A stretch of 64,000 bases of DNA, from the NCBI GenBank assembly GCA_903870145.1, contig CAIQBO010000004.1, forward strand, positions 22,816-86,815, read 5' to 3'. This DNA is from an uncultured Burkholderiales bacterium (GTDB taxonomy: Bacteria; Pseudomonadota; Gammaproteobacteria; Burkholderiales; Burkholderiaceae_C). The notes under the pieces were generated by a model. The model searched no databases and was not told where the DNA came from. It saw only the letters and a program-made list of their open reading frames with translations. Shown piece after piece: positions 29,840 through 39,127 of this stretch. Each line of letters begins with the position of its first letter. The first letter of the stretch is position 1. Made by a program: the position numbers and the translations under genes.

Positions 29840-29845
29840 TATAAT
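29840..29845 (+). promoter_or_regulatory. Candidate -10 element for ponA
   Basis: Perfect TATAAT, 28 bases before the ponA ATG at 29874. No good -35 is visible at 16-18 bases upstream, so an activator or an unusual -35 would be needed. Confidence 0.35.
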
Positions 29846-29873
29846 GGGCCAGCGGTCTGTTTCCGCCCCCTTC

Positions 29874-32246
29874 ATGTCCAAATCGAATAAAAACCAATCT
29901 CCCTCCAAAAATGCACCCGTGGAATCGCCCAGATTGCACTGGGCGCTGAGGATCGTCCTGTGGGCTGGCGGCCTGGTTTTAGCAGGCTTGCTGAGCATTT
30001 TGTTGGTCGTGGGCGTGGCCATGGTGATGGCCTATCCGCAGTTGCCAGACATCTCGGACATGGCCGATTACAGGCCCAAATTGCCGCTGCGAATCTACAG
30101 TGCCGAAGGTGCCCTGCTCGGTGAGTTTGGCGAGGAACGGCGCAACCTCACACCCATCCGCGAAATTCCGCAAGTCATGAAAGACGCCGTGCTGTCGATC
30201 GAAGATGCGCGCTTTTACCAACACGGCGGTGTGGATTATTTGGGGATTTTGCGGGCTGGATTGGCCAATTTGAGCAAACGCAAAAGCCAAGGCGCCTCCA
30301 CCATCACCATGCAAGTGGCGCGCAATGTTTATCTCTCCACTGAGAAAACCTACACCCGCAAAATCTATGAGATTTTGTTGACCTTCAAACTCGAGCATCT
30401 GCTGACCAAAGACCAGATTCTTGAGATCTACATGAATCAGATTTTTTTAGGCAACCGCGCCTATGGCTTTGCGTCTGCTGCAGAAACTTATTTTGGCAAA
30501 CCCTTGAAAGACATCACGGTGGCCGAAGCCGCCATGCTAGCCGGTTTGCCCAAAGCGCCTTCCGCCTACAACCCGATCAGCAACCCCACTCGGGCGCGTT
30601 CGCGCCAGCTCTACATCATTGAGCGCATGCTGGACAACAACTTCATCTCTTCTGAGCAAGCCTTGGCCGCCAAAGCTGAGCCCTTGAAGATCAGGCCCAG
30701 CAATGACAAAACTCGAATCCATGCCGAGTATGTGGCCGAGACAGTGCGCCAACTCATGTTTTCGCAGTACGGCCCCGAGACTTACACCCGCGGCCTGAAT
30801 GTTTACACCACCGTGCAGGCGGCCGACCAAACCGCTGCCTACCGCGCCTTGCGCCAGGGCATCATGGATTACGAACGCCGCCAAATTTACCGAGGCCCCG
30901 AAAAATACATCGAATTGCCCACAGGCGCCAAGGAGATGGAAGAGGCCATTGACGATGTGCTGGACGACCACCCGGACAACGGTGATGTGATGTCCGCCGT
31001 GGTGTTAGAGGCCAGCCCCAAACGTGTGCTGGCTTTGCGTCAAAACGGCGAGCAAGTCGAGATCACCGGTGATGGCTTAAAGCCTGCAACGTCGGGTTTG
31101 GCTGAAAAAGCCTCGCCCAATGTGCGCGTGCGCCGCGGCGCCGTGATTCGCGTCACACAAACGCCCAAAGGCACTTGGGAGATCACGCAGCTGCCAGAAG
31201 TCGAAGGTGCCTTTGTGGCGATCAGTCCGCACGATGGCTCCGTCAGAGCCTTGGTGGGCGGATTTGATTTTGCCAAAAACAAGTTCAACCATGTGATTCA
31301 AGCTTGGCGTCAACCGGGCTCCAGCTTCAAGCCTTTCATCTATTCTGCGGCCCTCGAAAAAGGCTTCACCCCCGCCACTGTGATCAACGACGCACCCTTG
31401 TTTTTTGATGCAGGTGTGACCGGAGGCCAGCCTTGGGAGCCAAAAAATTACGACGGCACTTTTGAAGGCCCCATGACTCTGCGCAAAGGCCTGGCGAAAT
31501 CAAAAAACATGATTTCAATCCAAATTTTGCAAGCCATCGGCCCGCGAAATGCGCAAGAGTGGATCACCAAATTTGGCTTTGACGAAGACAAGCACCCCGC
31601 CTACCTGACCATGGCCTTGGGCGCAGGCTCCGTCACGCCCATGCAAATGGCCACCGGTTATTCGGTCTTCGCCAACGGCGGGATGCGGGTGCATCCGCAC
31701 ATGATCACCAGAGTCACTGACCACAAAGGCAAGGTCTTGGTTGACAGCCCTGCCACCACCGTGAACGACAACCAACGCGCCATCTCCCCGCGCAATGCCT
31801 TCATGATGACCAGTCTGCTGCAAGAAGTCACCCGCTCAGGCACAGCAGCCAAAGCGCGCGTGGCCTTAAAGCGCGATGACATTTACGGCAAAACTGGCAC
31901 CACCAATGACTCGATGGACGCTTGGTTTGCCGGCTTTCACCACAACCTCACGGCTGTGGTTTGGATCGGTTATGACACGCCGCGCAAATTGGGCGACCGT
32001 GAAACCGGTGGAGGCCTGAGTTTGCCGGTGTGGATCAGCTTCATGGAGTCAGCGCTGAGCAACATGCCAGTGATGGATGCCGTCGCACCAGAGGGGGTGC
32101 TGAACGTTGGCGGCGAATGGTTTTTCGAAGAATTCTCGCGGGGCGCTGGCGTGACCACTTTGGGCATGGGCAACGACAAAGACAAGGGAAAAGCCTTGCC
32201 TGCGGGCGACGAACGCAAACGAATCTTGGATTTATTTCGAAATTAA
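29874..32246 (+). CDS. mrcA: Penicillin-binding protein 1A (class A)
   Basis: Bifunctional glycosyltransferase and transpeptidase for peptidoglycan. The 790-residue protein has a cytosolic tail and a membrane helix (about residues 26-52). The GT51 domain has catalytic E110 in SIEDARFYQHGG. Then come an OB-like insertion and the transpeptidase domain with SSFK, SKN (KSKNMIS) and KTGTTND. The start at 29874 (MSKSNKNQ) was preferred over an in-frame start at 29844, which overlaps the -10 element. The gene is divergent from the pil cluster, a common betaproteobacterial arrangement. Confidence 0.96.
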   Translation: MSKSNKNQSPSKNAPVESPRLHWALRIVLWAGGLVLAGLLSILLVVGVAMVMAYPQLPDISDMADYRPKLPLRIYSAEGALLGEFGEERRNLTPIREIPQVMKDAVLSIEDARFYQHGGVDYLGILRAGLANLSKRKSQGASTITMQVARNVYLSTEKTYTRKIYEILLTFKLEHLLTKDQILEIYMNQIFLGNRAYGFASAAETYFGKPLKDITVAEAAMLAGLPKAPSAYNPISNPTRARSRQLYIIERMLDNNFISSEQALAAKAEPLKIRPSNDKTRIHAEYVAETVRQLMFSQYGPETYTRGLNVYTTVQAADQTAAYRALRQGIMDYERRQIYRGPEKYIELPTGAKEMEEAIDDVLDDHPDNGDVMSAVVLEASPKRVLALRQNGEQVEITGDGLKPATSGLAEKASPNVRVRRGAVIRVTQTPKGTWEITQLPEVEGAFVAISPHDGSVRALVGGFDFAKNKFNHVIQAWRQPGSSFKPFIYSAALEKGFTPATVINDAPLFFDAGVTGGQPWEPKNYDGTFEGPMTLRKGLAKSKNMISIQILQAIGPRNAQEWITKFGFDEDKHPAYLTMALGAGSVTPMQMATGYSVFANGGMRVHPHMITRVTDHKGKVLVDSPATTVNDNQRAISPRNAFMMTSLLQEVTRSGTAAKARVALKRDDIYGKTGTTNDSMDAWFAGFHHNLTAVVWIGYDTPRKLGDRETGGGLSLPVWISFMESALSNMPVMDAVAPEGVLNVGGEWFFEEFSRGAGVTTLGMGNDKDKGKALPAGDERKRILDLFRN

Positions 32247-32274
32247 ACGAAGCGCAACAGCAACCGGGAAAAGT

Positions 32275-32607
32275 TCAAGCGGCTTGAAAATGCAAACTCA
32301 AACCCGATTGCTCGCTGGCACAGCGAGAGAGGTTTTGAAAAAATTCACCCTCGCCTTTGCTGCCCTGCCACTGCGTGCCAGACCATTTGTAGTGGTAACC
32401 CCCCGACTTGGCAGCCAGCCAAACCTCATGCAAAGGTTTTTGCAAATTCACAATGATTTGGCTGTGGTTGCCAAAGCTCATGGTGATCATGCCGCCCACG
32501 CGCTGGTTGTCGATGTCAGCCTCGGTTTCATCGTTGATTCGGTCACAACTGGCTTCGATGCCAGTGAGCAATTGTTCGGCGCGGTCTAAAAATTCGAGGT
32601 CGGTCAT
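32275..32607 (-). CDS. cyaY: CyaY, frataxin homologue
   Basis: Small iron-binding protein that modulates iron-sulfur cluster assembly on IscS. The 110-residue protein starts [20 protein letters not shown], with the acidic helix 1 region (NDETEADID), [19 protein letters not shown], and the [13 protein letters not shown] block. An in-frame ATG at 32622 would add five residues and overlap the start of the divergent lptM; 32607 fits the family length better. No clear Shine-Dalgarno. It faces ponA tail to tail. Confidence 0.95.
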   Translation of the reverse strand: MTDLEFLDRAEQLLTGIEASCDRINDETEADIDNQRVGGMITMSFGNHSQIIVNLQKPLHEVWLAAKSGGYHYKWSGTQWQGSKGEGEFFQNLSRCASEQSGLSLHFQAA

Positions 32608-32620
32608 TACAATCCGTGGC

Positions 32621-32854
32621 ATGTTGAAGGTTTTCAGAATTTTAGTCTTTGCCCATGCCCTTGCACTTTGTGCGGTGGCATTGGGTGCTTGCGGCCAAAA
32701 AGGCCCCTTGGTCCACCCGCAAGACCCCCTGGCAGCCGATCGTGCCAGCCTGTTGCAAACTTGGCTGCCAGCCGCTTTGAAAGCGCCTGCAGCCGCGGAC
32801 AAGCAGCCTGCAGCACCGCCCACCATCAGCCCCCAACCTGCCGCAAAACCATGA
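32621..32854 (+). CDS. lptM: LptM (YifL) small outer-membrane lipoprotein
   Basis: 77-residue lipoprotein with a signal peptide ([20 protein letters not shown]), lipobox LGAC, and the family motif CGQKGPL immediately after the lipidated Cys. An Ala/Pro-rich tail follows. LptM is known to help assemble the LptDE LPS translocon. It is followed by lysA with an ATGA overlap, the conserved pairing. Only 13 bases separate its start from the cyaY start on the other strand. Confidence 0.88.
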   Translation: MLKVFRILVFAHALALCAVALGACGQKGPLVHPQDPLAADRASLLQTWLPAALKAPAAADKQPAAPPTISPQPAAKP

Positions 32855-34128
32855 CCGCAACCGCATTGCCTGGCCACCCCCACATTGCCTACCGAGATGG
32901 CGAGCTTTGCATGGAAGGCGTTCGGCTGTCAGCATTGGCAAAGACGCACGGCACACCTTTGTTTGTTTACTCCAAAGCCTCCATGCTGGCCGCCTTGGCC
33001 GCCTACCAGCGCGGTTTGGCGGGGCGAAAAGTGCAAATTTGCTACGCCATGAAAGCCAACTCCAACTTGGCCATTTTGCAAATTTTTGCGCAGGCCGGTT
33101 GTGGCTTTGACATTGTCTCGGGCGGCGAGTTGGCGCGCGTTTTGGCCGCTGGCGGCGACCCACGCAAAGTCATTTTTTCTGGTGTTGGCAAAACACGCTC
33201 AGAGATGCAGCAAGCGCTGAAATTGGGCATTGCCTGCTTCAACGTCGAGAGTCAGGCCGAACTTGAAGTGTTGAACGAAGTGGCGTTGGCATTGAACACG
33301 CAAGCCCCTGTCAGTTTGCGTGTGAACCCGAATGTGGACCCCCAAACCCACCCCTATATTTCAACCGGACTCAAGGGCAATAAGTTTGGCGTAGCGCATG
33401 AACATGCCTTGGAGACATTCCAGCGCGCAGCCGCTTTGCCGGGTCTGCGCGTGGTGGGCATTGACTGCCACATTGGCTCGCAAATCACGCAAGAATCGCC
33501 GTATTTGGACGCCATGGACCGTGTGCTCGATTTGGTGGCGCAAGTCGAGGCGGCGGGCATTGCCATTTCGCACATTGATTTTGGCGGCGGCCTGGGCATC
33601 AACTATAAGGGCGAGACGCCGCCACCTGCAGACCACTTGTGGTTTGCGCTGCTGAGCAAACTCGATGCGCGCGGGTTTGGTGAGCGCCAATTGATGATCG
33701 AGCCTGGCCGCTCTTTGGTGGGCAATGCGGGCGTGTGCCTGACCGAAGTGTTGTACTTGAAACCCGGCGAGCAAAAAAACTTTTGCATCATCGATGCGGC
33801 CATGAACGACTTGCCCCGGCCGGCCATGTACCAAGCCTTCCACGACATCGCTCCTTTGAAGCCCCGTTCAGGCCAAAGCACTTTGATGGACGTGGTGGGC
33901 CCGGTCTGCGAAAGTGGCGACTGGATCGGCCGCGACCGTGACCTTCATGTGCAAGCAGGTGATACTTTGGCTGTGCTCTCAGCCGGTGCTTACTGCATGA
34001 GCATGGCCAGCAACTACAACACGCGTGGCCGCGCAGCCGAAGTGTTGGTCGATGGCGAGAAAAGCCACTTGATTCGGGAGCGCGAAAGCGCAGCCGATAC
34101 GTTTCAAGGCGAGCACCTGCTGGGTTAA
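32851..34128 (+). CDS. lysA: LysA, diaminopimelate decarboxylase
   Basis: PLP-dependent alanine-racemase-fold enzyme producing L-lysine from meso-DAP. It has 425 residues. K68 in [10 protein letters not shown] is the PLP lysine. [34 protein letters not shown] and [10 protein letters not shown] (Cys from the partner subunit) follow. The start at 32851 overlaps the lptM stop; the frame is open further upstream but that part is lptM out of frame. Its end overlaps the msrQ end by 4 bases tail to tail. Confidence 0.97.
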   Translation: MTATALPGHPHIAYRDGELCMEGVRLSALAKTHGTPLFVYSKASMLAALAAYQRGLAGRKVQICYAMKANSNLAILQIFAQAGCGFDIVSGGELARVLAAGGDPRKVIFSGVGKTRSEMQQALKLGIACFNVESQAELEVLNEVALALNTQAPVSLRVNPNVDPQTHPYISTGLKGNKFGVAHEHALETFQRAAALPGLRVVGIDCHIGSQITQESPYLDAMDRVLDLVAQVEAAGIAISHIDFGGGLGINYKGETPPPADHLWFALLSKLDARGFGERQLMIEPGRSLVGNAGVCLTEVLYLKPGEQKNFCIIDAAMNDLPRPAMYQAFHDIAPLKPRSGQSTLMDVVGPVCESGDWIGRDRDLHVQAGDTLAVLSAGAYCMSMASNYNTRGRAAEVLVDGEKSHLIRERESAADTFQGEHLLG

Positions 34129-34751
34129 AGCACCCGAGCCATGCGCTTTGCGGGCCATTGGCGCAAAGCGCGAACCACCCGCCAGCCCAGCAGCAGCGCC
34201 AGCACTGCGGCATACACCGCCACTTCAGCAAAATTTTGTTTGCTCGCGCGCATCCAGAAAAAATGCAGCACTGCCAATCCAGCAATGCCATACACCGCGC
34301 GGTGCAAAGCCTGCCAACGCTTGGCCCCCAGCCATTTGACGGCGCGGTTGAAAGAGGTCGCTGCCAGCAGCCAAAGCAATAACCAAGCCGAAAAACCCAC
34401 AGCAATGAAAGGGCGCTTGAGGATGTCGCGCCCGATGTCGGCCCACTCTAAGCCCATGTCAAACACGGTGTAACTGCACGCATGCAAACAAGCATAGAAA
34501 AAAGTAAACAGCCCCAAGCTGCGGCGAAAGCGCACCCACTCAGGCCAAGCCGAGATCACACGCAAAGGCGTGATGGCCAAGGTCAAGCACAAAAACCGCA
34601 AAGTCCAATCGCCTGTGGCCCGAATCAAATACTCTGCCGGATTGGCACCCAAGCCGTCGCTGAAAGTCAAGTAGACCAAGCGACTCAAAGGGATCAAGCA
34701 CACAAGACTTAGAAAAATTTTGGCAGCAGGCTGCGCCAAAAACGCACGCAT
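34125..34751 (-). CDS. msrQ: MsrQ, heme-binding membrane subunit of the periplasmic methionine sulfoxide reductase
   Basis: Supplies quinone-derived electrons to MsrP. 208 residues with about six helices of the ferric reductase-like fold, including conserved His in FFYACLHACSYTV and QALHRAVYGIAGLAVLHFFW. The start overlaps the msrP stop by one base (TGATG), so both are co-translated. Length is typical. Confidence 0.95.
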   Translation of the reverse strand: MRAFLAQPAAKIFLSLVCLIPLSRLVYLTFSDGLGANPAEYLIRATGDWTLRFLCLTLAITPLRVISAWPEWVRFRRSLGLFTFFYACLHACSYTVFDMGLEWADIGRDILKRPFIAVGFSAWLLLWLLAATSFNRAVKWLGAKRWQALHRAVYGIAGLAVLHFFWMRASKQNFAEVAVYAAVLALLLGWRVVRALRQWPAKRMARVL

Positions 34752-35755
34752 CAGAAAAACTTGGCCAAATCCATGCCGGCGTACAAAGAGCCTACTTGGG
34801 CTTCATAGCCATTGAACATCAGGGTTTTGCGTTTCTTGGCCAAAAGGCCATCTTCGCCAATGCGCCGCTCAGTGGCTTGGCTCCAGCGTGGGTGTTCCAC
34901 GTTGGGGTTGACGTTGGAGAAAAACCCATACTCTTGCGGCGCCGCTTTGGCCCAAGCCGTCATGGGTTGCTTGTCAACAAAACGAATTTTGACCAAGCTC
35001 TTGCCACTCTTGAAACCGTATTTCCAAGGCACCACCAAGCGCACAGGGGCGCCATTTTGTTTGGGCAAAATTTCGCCGTACATGCCAAAGGCCAGCAGCG
35101 TCAAAGGGTGCATGGCTTCGTCCATGCGCAGGCCCTCTACATAAGGCCAGTCCAGCACGCCAGAGCGCACGCCGGGCATGGTCTTGGGGTCGGCCTGCGT
35201 GATGAATTCGACATACTTGGCACCGGGCAAGGGCTCCACACGGCGGATCAAATCTGACAAAGAATAACCTGTCCATGGGATCACCATGGACCACCCTTCC
35301 ACGCAGCGCAAGCGGTAAATGCGCTCTTGCATGGTGCCCCATTTGAGCAAATCTTCCAAGGCGTAGCGGGCGGGTTTTTTCACCAAGCCCTCGACCTCCA
35401 CTGTCCAAGGCGCAGTTTGCAAAGTGTGCGCGTTGTGAGCAGGGTCTGCTTTGTCGGTGCCGAATTCGTAAAAATTATTGTAGGTTGAAGCGTCTTTGTA
35501 AGAGGTGGCTTTGTCCATCACCATGGCCCCCGCCACTTGGGACTGATTGGCTGGCAAGGCAGGCAAAAGTTTGGCGGTTGCGGCTTGGGCTAAGGCTTCG
35601 CGCTGGGCCCATGAGGCCATGCCCAAGCCAGCCGCGCCAGCGGCCAAATGCTTGAGCACATCACGCCGATTGGCGTAGGCTTTGGGCGAGGTGATCTCGC
35701 TGCTCAAGGCGTGTGTGAAGCCTTGATCGGGTGAACGAATCCAAAGATTCACCAT
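34751..35755 (-). CDS. msrP: MsrP, molybdopterin methionine sulfoxide reductase
   Basis: Periplasmic repair enzyme that reduces oxidised Met in envelope proteins. The 334-residue precursor carries a twin-arginine signal ([17 protein letters not shown], Arg at 30-31). The molybdenum ligand Cys is in [15 protein letters not shown], and [17 protein letters not shown] follows. The N-terminus before the RR is long (29 residues). It starts 3 bases after the cytochrome c4 gene, so a shared transcript with an electron-transfer gene is likely. Confidence 0.96.
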   Translation of the reverse strand: MVNLWIRSPDQGFTHALSSEITSPKAYANRRDVLKHLAAGAAGLGMASWAQREALAQAATAKLLPALPANQSQVAGAMVMDKATSYKDASTYNNFYEFGTDKADPAHNAHTLQTAPWTVEVEGLVKKPARYALEDLLKWGTMQERIYRLRCVEGWSMVIPWTGYSLSDLIRRVEPLPGAKYVEFITQADPKTMPGVRSGVLDWPYVEGLRMDEAMHPLTLLAFGMYGEILPKQNGAPVRLVVPWKYGFKSGKSLVKIRFVDKQPMTAWAKAAPQEYGFFSNVNPNVEHPRWSQATERRIGEDGLLAKKRKTLMFNGYEAQVGSLYAGMDLAKFF

Positions 35756-35758
35756 GCG

Positions 35759-36379
35759 TTAACGCAATCCGGCGATGTAATCGGCAACCGCTTTGATTTC
35801 GCGGTCGTTCATTTTGGCAGCGACCTGCGTCATTTGGATGCCGTTGTTGCGAACACCATCGCGGAACTGCGTCAGCTGTGCGGCAGCATAGTCCGCATGC
35901 TGGCCTGAAACGCGAGGGTATTGGGCCGGCATGCCCGCACCGTTGGGGCTGTGGCAGCCTGCGCAGGCTGCGATCTGACGATCGGCAATGCCGCCACGGT
36001 AAATTTTTTCGCCCAATGCGACCGAGTCTTTGTCTTTGGCAAAACCGGGTTTGGCAGTTTTAGAAGCCAGCCAGTAAGCAATGTTGCGCATGTCTGCGTC
36101 GCTCAATTGCGAGGCAAAACCCAGCATGATGGGGTTGGCACGTTTGCCAGACTTGAATTCTTGCAGTTGCTTGATCAGGTATTCGGGGTGCTGCTGGGCC
36201 AACTTGGGGTTGACCGGCGTGGTCGAGTTGCCGTCCGAGGCGTGGCAGGCTGCGCACACAGCGCCAAAACTGGCTTCGCCTTTGGCTAGGTCAGGTTTGG
36301 CTGCTTTGGGGGCAGCGTCAGCGGCAAAAACAGAACCAGCCAGCAAGGCGGTCAGGAAAAAAGTGGCAATTGACTTCAT
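35759..36379 (-). CDS. Cytochrome c4-type diheme protein
   Basis: Periplasmic electron carrier of 206 residues. It has a signal peptide (hydrophobic residues 6-19, cleavage near VFA-AD) and two heme c motifs in two homologous halves: C42-AA-C45-H46 and C139-AG-C142-H143. Likely axial Met residues lie in IMLGFA and MTQVAAKM. Family cytochrome c4 usually donates to terminal oxidases. The ATG at 36379 (MKSIATFFL) gives the normal signal peptide; upstream in-frame starts do not. Confidence 0.92.
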   Translation of the reverse strand: MKSIATFFLTALLAGSVFAADAAPKAAKPDLAKGEASFGAVCAACHASDGNSTTPVNPKLAQQHPEYLIKQLQEFKSGKRANPIMLGFASQLSDADMRNIAYWLASKTAKPGFAKDKDSVALGEKIYRGGIADRQIAACAGCHSPNGAGMPAQYPRVSGQHADYAAAQLTQFRDGVRNNGIQMTQVAAKMNDREIKAVADYIAGLR

Positions 36380-36465
36380 GGGCGTCATCCGAAAAAGTAG
36401 GCGCAAAACCATGGGATTCTACAATGCCTGCTAGCGCCGTACCTGGCGCCCACCGAGCAACCCTC

Positions 36466-37164
36466 ATGGCCACCCCTTCTAAAGCAGCATCTTCAGGCTC
36501 CAAAGCCCCCCCCAAGCCACCTCAGGCCGAGGCAGCGCCCCCTGTGGTCACCCCCATGGGGTGGATGCACACCGCACGGTTTTTGACCACCGCCGCCGAG
36601 TTGTTCCACCTGCCAGCCCTGGAAGTGCCTGAAATCGCCTTCGTGGGCCGCTCCAATGCGGGCAAATCGACTTGCATCAACACGCTGACGCAGCAAAAAC
36701 AATTGGCATTTGCCTCCAAAAAGCCCGGCCGCACCCAGCACATCAACTTGTTTGCGCTGGGCAAACAGGGCATTACCGATACAGTTTTGGCTGACTTGCC
36801 AGGCTATGGCTACGCCGCCGTGCCCAAGCAGGACAAAATTCGTTGGCAAAAAGTCATGGCCAATTATTTGGTCACGCGGGAAAATTTAAAAGGCATTGTG
36901 CTGCTGTGCGACCCGCGTTTGGGCATGACGGAGTTGGACGAGGTGCTGCTGGAAGTCGTACGTCCCCGTGTTGAGGAAGGTTTGAAATTTTTGATCTTGC
37001 TGACCAAGGCCGACAAACTGACCCGATCGGATGGTGCCAAGGCCTTGTCAATCGCCAAACTGCAAGCAGGGGGTGGCCAAGCCATGCTGTTCTCAGCGCT
37101 TAAAAAGCAAGGCGTGGACGCGGTGGCGCAGTTGATGTGGGACTGGAGCCACGAAGCAGCTTAA
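36466..37164 (+). CDS. engB: EngB (YihA), ribosome biogenesis GTPase
   Basis: GTPase needed for 50S subunit assembly. It has G1 GRSNAGKST, G3 DLPGYGYA, G4 TKADKL and G5 SAL motifs. A 30-residue Pro/Ala-rich N-terminal extension precedes the domain. Start uncertain: ATG at 36466 (MATPSKAASSG, 232 residues) is preferred, because the ATG at 36424 overlaps a TACAAT that looks like a -10 element at 36419-36424. The gene is divergent from the cytochrome c4 gene. Confidence 0.92.
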   Translation: MATPSKAASSGSKAPPKPPQAEAAPPVVTPMGWMHTARFLTTAAELFHLPALEVPEIAFVGRSNAGKSTCINTLTQQKQLAFASKKPGRTQHINLFALGKQGITDTVLADLPGYGYAAVPKQDKIRWQKVMANYLVTRENLKGIVLLCDPRLGMTELDEVLLEVVRPRVEEGLKFLILLTKADKLTRSDGAKALSIAKLQAGGGQAMLFSALKKQGVDAVAQLMWDWSHEAA

Positions 37165-37182
37165 GTTGCGAATGTCCCCGTT

Positions 37183-38064
37183 TTAAAGCGCGGTGTATAA
37201 CGAAGCTTCACCGAGTGGCCGCGTTTTGAACCGCTTGTGAACCCAGTAATACTGCGCCGGATTCTGCGCAATCCAAGTGGCCAGCACATCGTTCATGCGC
37301 AGCGTGTCAGCCGCCAGGTCGTCACTGGGGAAATCAGTCCATGGCGCGAGCAACTCAATCTCATAACCCTGCGGCGTTAACCGCGTGAGCATCGGCATGA
37401 CTTGGGCTCGCCCTGATTTGGCAAAGCGTGGCAAAGAGGGCAAGGTGGCCGCAGGCACCCCCATGAAGGGCACGAACATGGACTCTTGCGCACCAAAATC
37501 CATGTCGGGTGACAAATGCAATACCTCGCCATGACGCATGCCAGAGATGATTTGTTTGACCCCATCGTGCCGAAAATAAGGCTTGACTTGCCCGCCTCTT
37601 TGACGGCCTTGGTTGACCCAGTCGTCCAACACGGCATTGTGCTGAGGCACAAAAATAAAGGCGACAGGCTTGGCAACGCGCATCGTCAAGGCCAAGCCGC
37701 CGGCGTCAAGCCCGACAAAATGGGGGGCGAAAATCAGCGTGGCTTGCTCGGCTGCCAAAGCGGCCAAGGCCTGCTCTGGACCGAACCACTTGATACGCTC
37801 TTGAACCTTGGCCAAGGGCGCGTGCCACAGCCAAGCACGGTCCAAGAAGGACTGCGCCAGCAACACAAAATGCTGGCGCGCCAAGGCGCGCCGTTCTGGT
37901 TGGGATTTATCGGGGAAACACAAAGCCAAGTTGACGTTCACGACATGCCTGCGTCGGCGTGCGAGCTCAAACAAAACTGAACCCAAAAACCAACCCAGTG
38001 CGCGCAAACTGCTCAGCGGAAAATACGCCAAAAGGCGCATGGTCCAAACCAATAAATGCGCCAT
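37183..38064 (-). CDS. Lipid A biosynthesis acyltransferase (LpxL/HtrB family), copy 1
   Basis: Inner-membrane acyltransferase that adds a secondary acyl chain to lipid A. 293 residues with an N-terminal membrane anchor (MRLLAYFPLSSLRALGW). The HX4D motif is HFVGLDA, and LSPDMDFG and VHKRFKTRP are characteristic. The ATG at 38064 overlaps the stop of the upstream paralogue by one base (TGATG); a GTG one codon earlier is possible. Confidence 0.93.
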   Translation of the reverse strand: MAHLLVWTMRLLAYFPLSSLRALGWFLGSVLFELARRRRHVVNVNLALCFPDKSQPERRALARQHFVLLAQSFLDRAWLWHAPLAKVQERIKWFGPEQALAALAAEQATLIFAPHFVGLDAGGLALTMRVAKPVAFIFVPQHNAVLDDWVNQGRQRGGQVKPYFRHDGVKQIISGMRHGEVLHLSPDMDFGAQESMFVPFMGVPAATLPSLPRFAKSGRAQVMPMLTRLTPQGYEIELLAPWTDFPSDDLAADTLRMNDVLATWIAQNPAQYYWVHKRFKTRPLGEASLYTAL

Positions 38065-38939
38065 CACCTGAAGTCTTTTTGTGTTGCGCTTTCAGGCGGC
38101 AAAGCCACCTCTTGGCGCGGTTGTTTGTAGCGTTCATACCCCCACAAATACTGCTGCGGGCGGGTCAATATCAAGGCTTCCATGGCTTGGTTGATTTGCA
38201 GCAGCGCTTGTGCGATGTCCTGCGACAAGGCCTGTGCCATGTCCTGCGCGTGCAAGACATAACCCTGCCCCCACGGCAAACGTTCACCCCAGACCAGGAC
38301 CACCCGCGCACCGGTTTGCTGTGCCAGCCGGGCAGCCAAACTCATGGTGTAAGCCGGCTGGCCAAAAAAAGGCGTCCACAGCCCCATGCCATCAGGGGGC
38401 ACCTGGTCAGGCAGCAAACCCACGGCTTGGCCCGCGCGCAAGGCCTTGATCATTTGCCGCACACCGGACAAAGTCGTCGGCACTGCTTGCAAACCAGGAC
38501 GCGTGCGCGACTGCGCCATGATCTTTGCCAAACTGGGCTTGCGCGAAGGCCTGAACAGCACCGTGAAAGGCCCGTATTGCACACTGAAACGTTCAGCAAT
38601 GACTTGCGCTGCAACTTCAAAACAACCCAAATGCGGGGTCAACATCAAGACACCATCACCTGCTTGAAAAGCCGCCTCGATCACCGCAGCAGACTGCGGG
38701 CCCCACACCACGGGGGGCTTGTGCCCCATCCACAGGCGCGGCAGTTCTAAGGACAAGCATCCGGCTTGCCCTACCGCTTGCCAGACCTGGCCAAAAGGCA
38801 AACCTGCAGCAGCCACATTGGCCAAAAACCTGCGCCGGTAAGTTGCAGAAAGGCCCCATGCCAGCCACCCCACGACATGGCCCAGCGCGTGCAAGGCCCA
38901 CAAGGGCCAATGAGAAAAGAATCGAAACCAAAAAATCAT
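38064..38939 (-). CDS. Lipid A biosynthesis acyltransferase (LpxL/HtrB family), copy 2
   Basis: Second acyltransferase of 291 residues, with an N-terminal hydrophobic anchor and the active-site HX4E motif HLGCFE. LLPDQVPPDGMGLWTPFFG (substrate/cofactor binding) and the WGYERYKQP end block are also present. Clearly related to but divergent from the neighbouring copy, so the two probably add different secondary chains. It is divergent from metK. Confidence 0.93.
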   Translation of the reverse strand: MIFWFRFFSHWPLWALHALGHVVGWLAWGLSATYRRRFLANVAAAGLPFGQVWQAVGQAGCLSLELPRLWMGHKPPVVWGPQSAAVIEAAFQAGDGVLMLTPHLGCFEVAAQVIAERFSVQYGPFTVLFRPSRKPSLAKIMAQSRTRPGLQAVPTTLSGVRQMIKALRAGQAVGLLPDQVPPDGMGLWTPFFGQPAYTMSLAARLAQQTGARVVLVWGERLPWGQGYVLHAQDMAQALSQDIAQALLQINQAMEALILTRPQQYLWGYERYKQPRQEVALPPESATQKDFR

Positions 38940-39127
38940 GATTAATTTGGTAAACTACCAAGGTCGCTGAGTTAAACGAGCAACTTGCAGGGCGACATGC
39001 ACCTTCCACCCCATTTGGGCTGATTGTGCCTTGTCTGAAAAGACAATTCTGCTAAAGCGTTCGCCGGGGCTTCTGAGCAGCAGGCAGCGCAATGAAACAT
39101 GCTAGCCATCACTTACAGGAGAACCCC
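38940..39127 (+). promoter_or_regulatory. metK upstream region with two small hairpins
   Basis: 188 bases between the acyltransferase and metK starts. Visible are TTGGTA-AAC-TACCAA (38947-38961) and TTGTCT-GAAA-AGACAA (39031-39046, GNRA-like tetraloop), then a good Shine-Dalgarno (AGGAG at 39117-39121). I do not recognise a known SAM riboswitch. Promoters for both directions must lie here but none is clear. Confidence 0.35.

Noticed and set aside
38940..39127. Known SAM or SAH riboswitch before metK
   Set aside because: I could not find the conserved cores of the SAM-I, SAM-II or SAH classes; only generic hairpins are visible.
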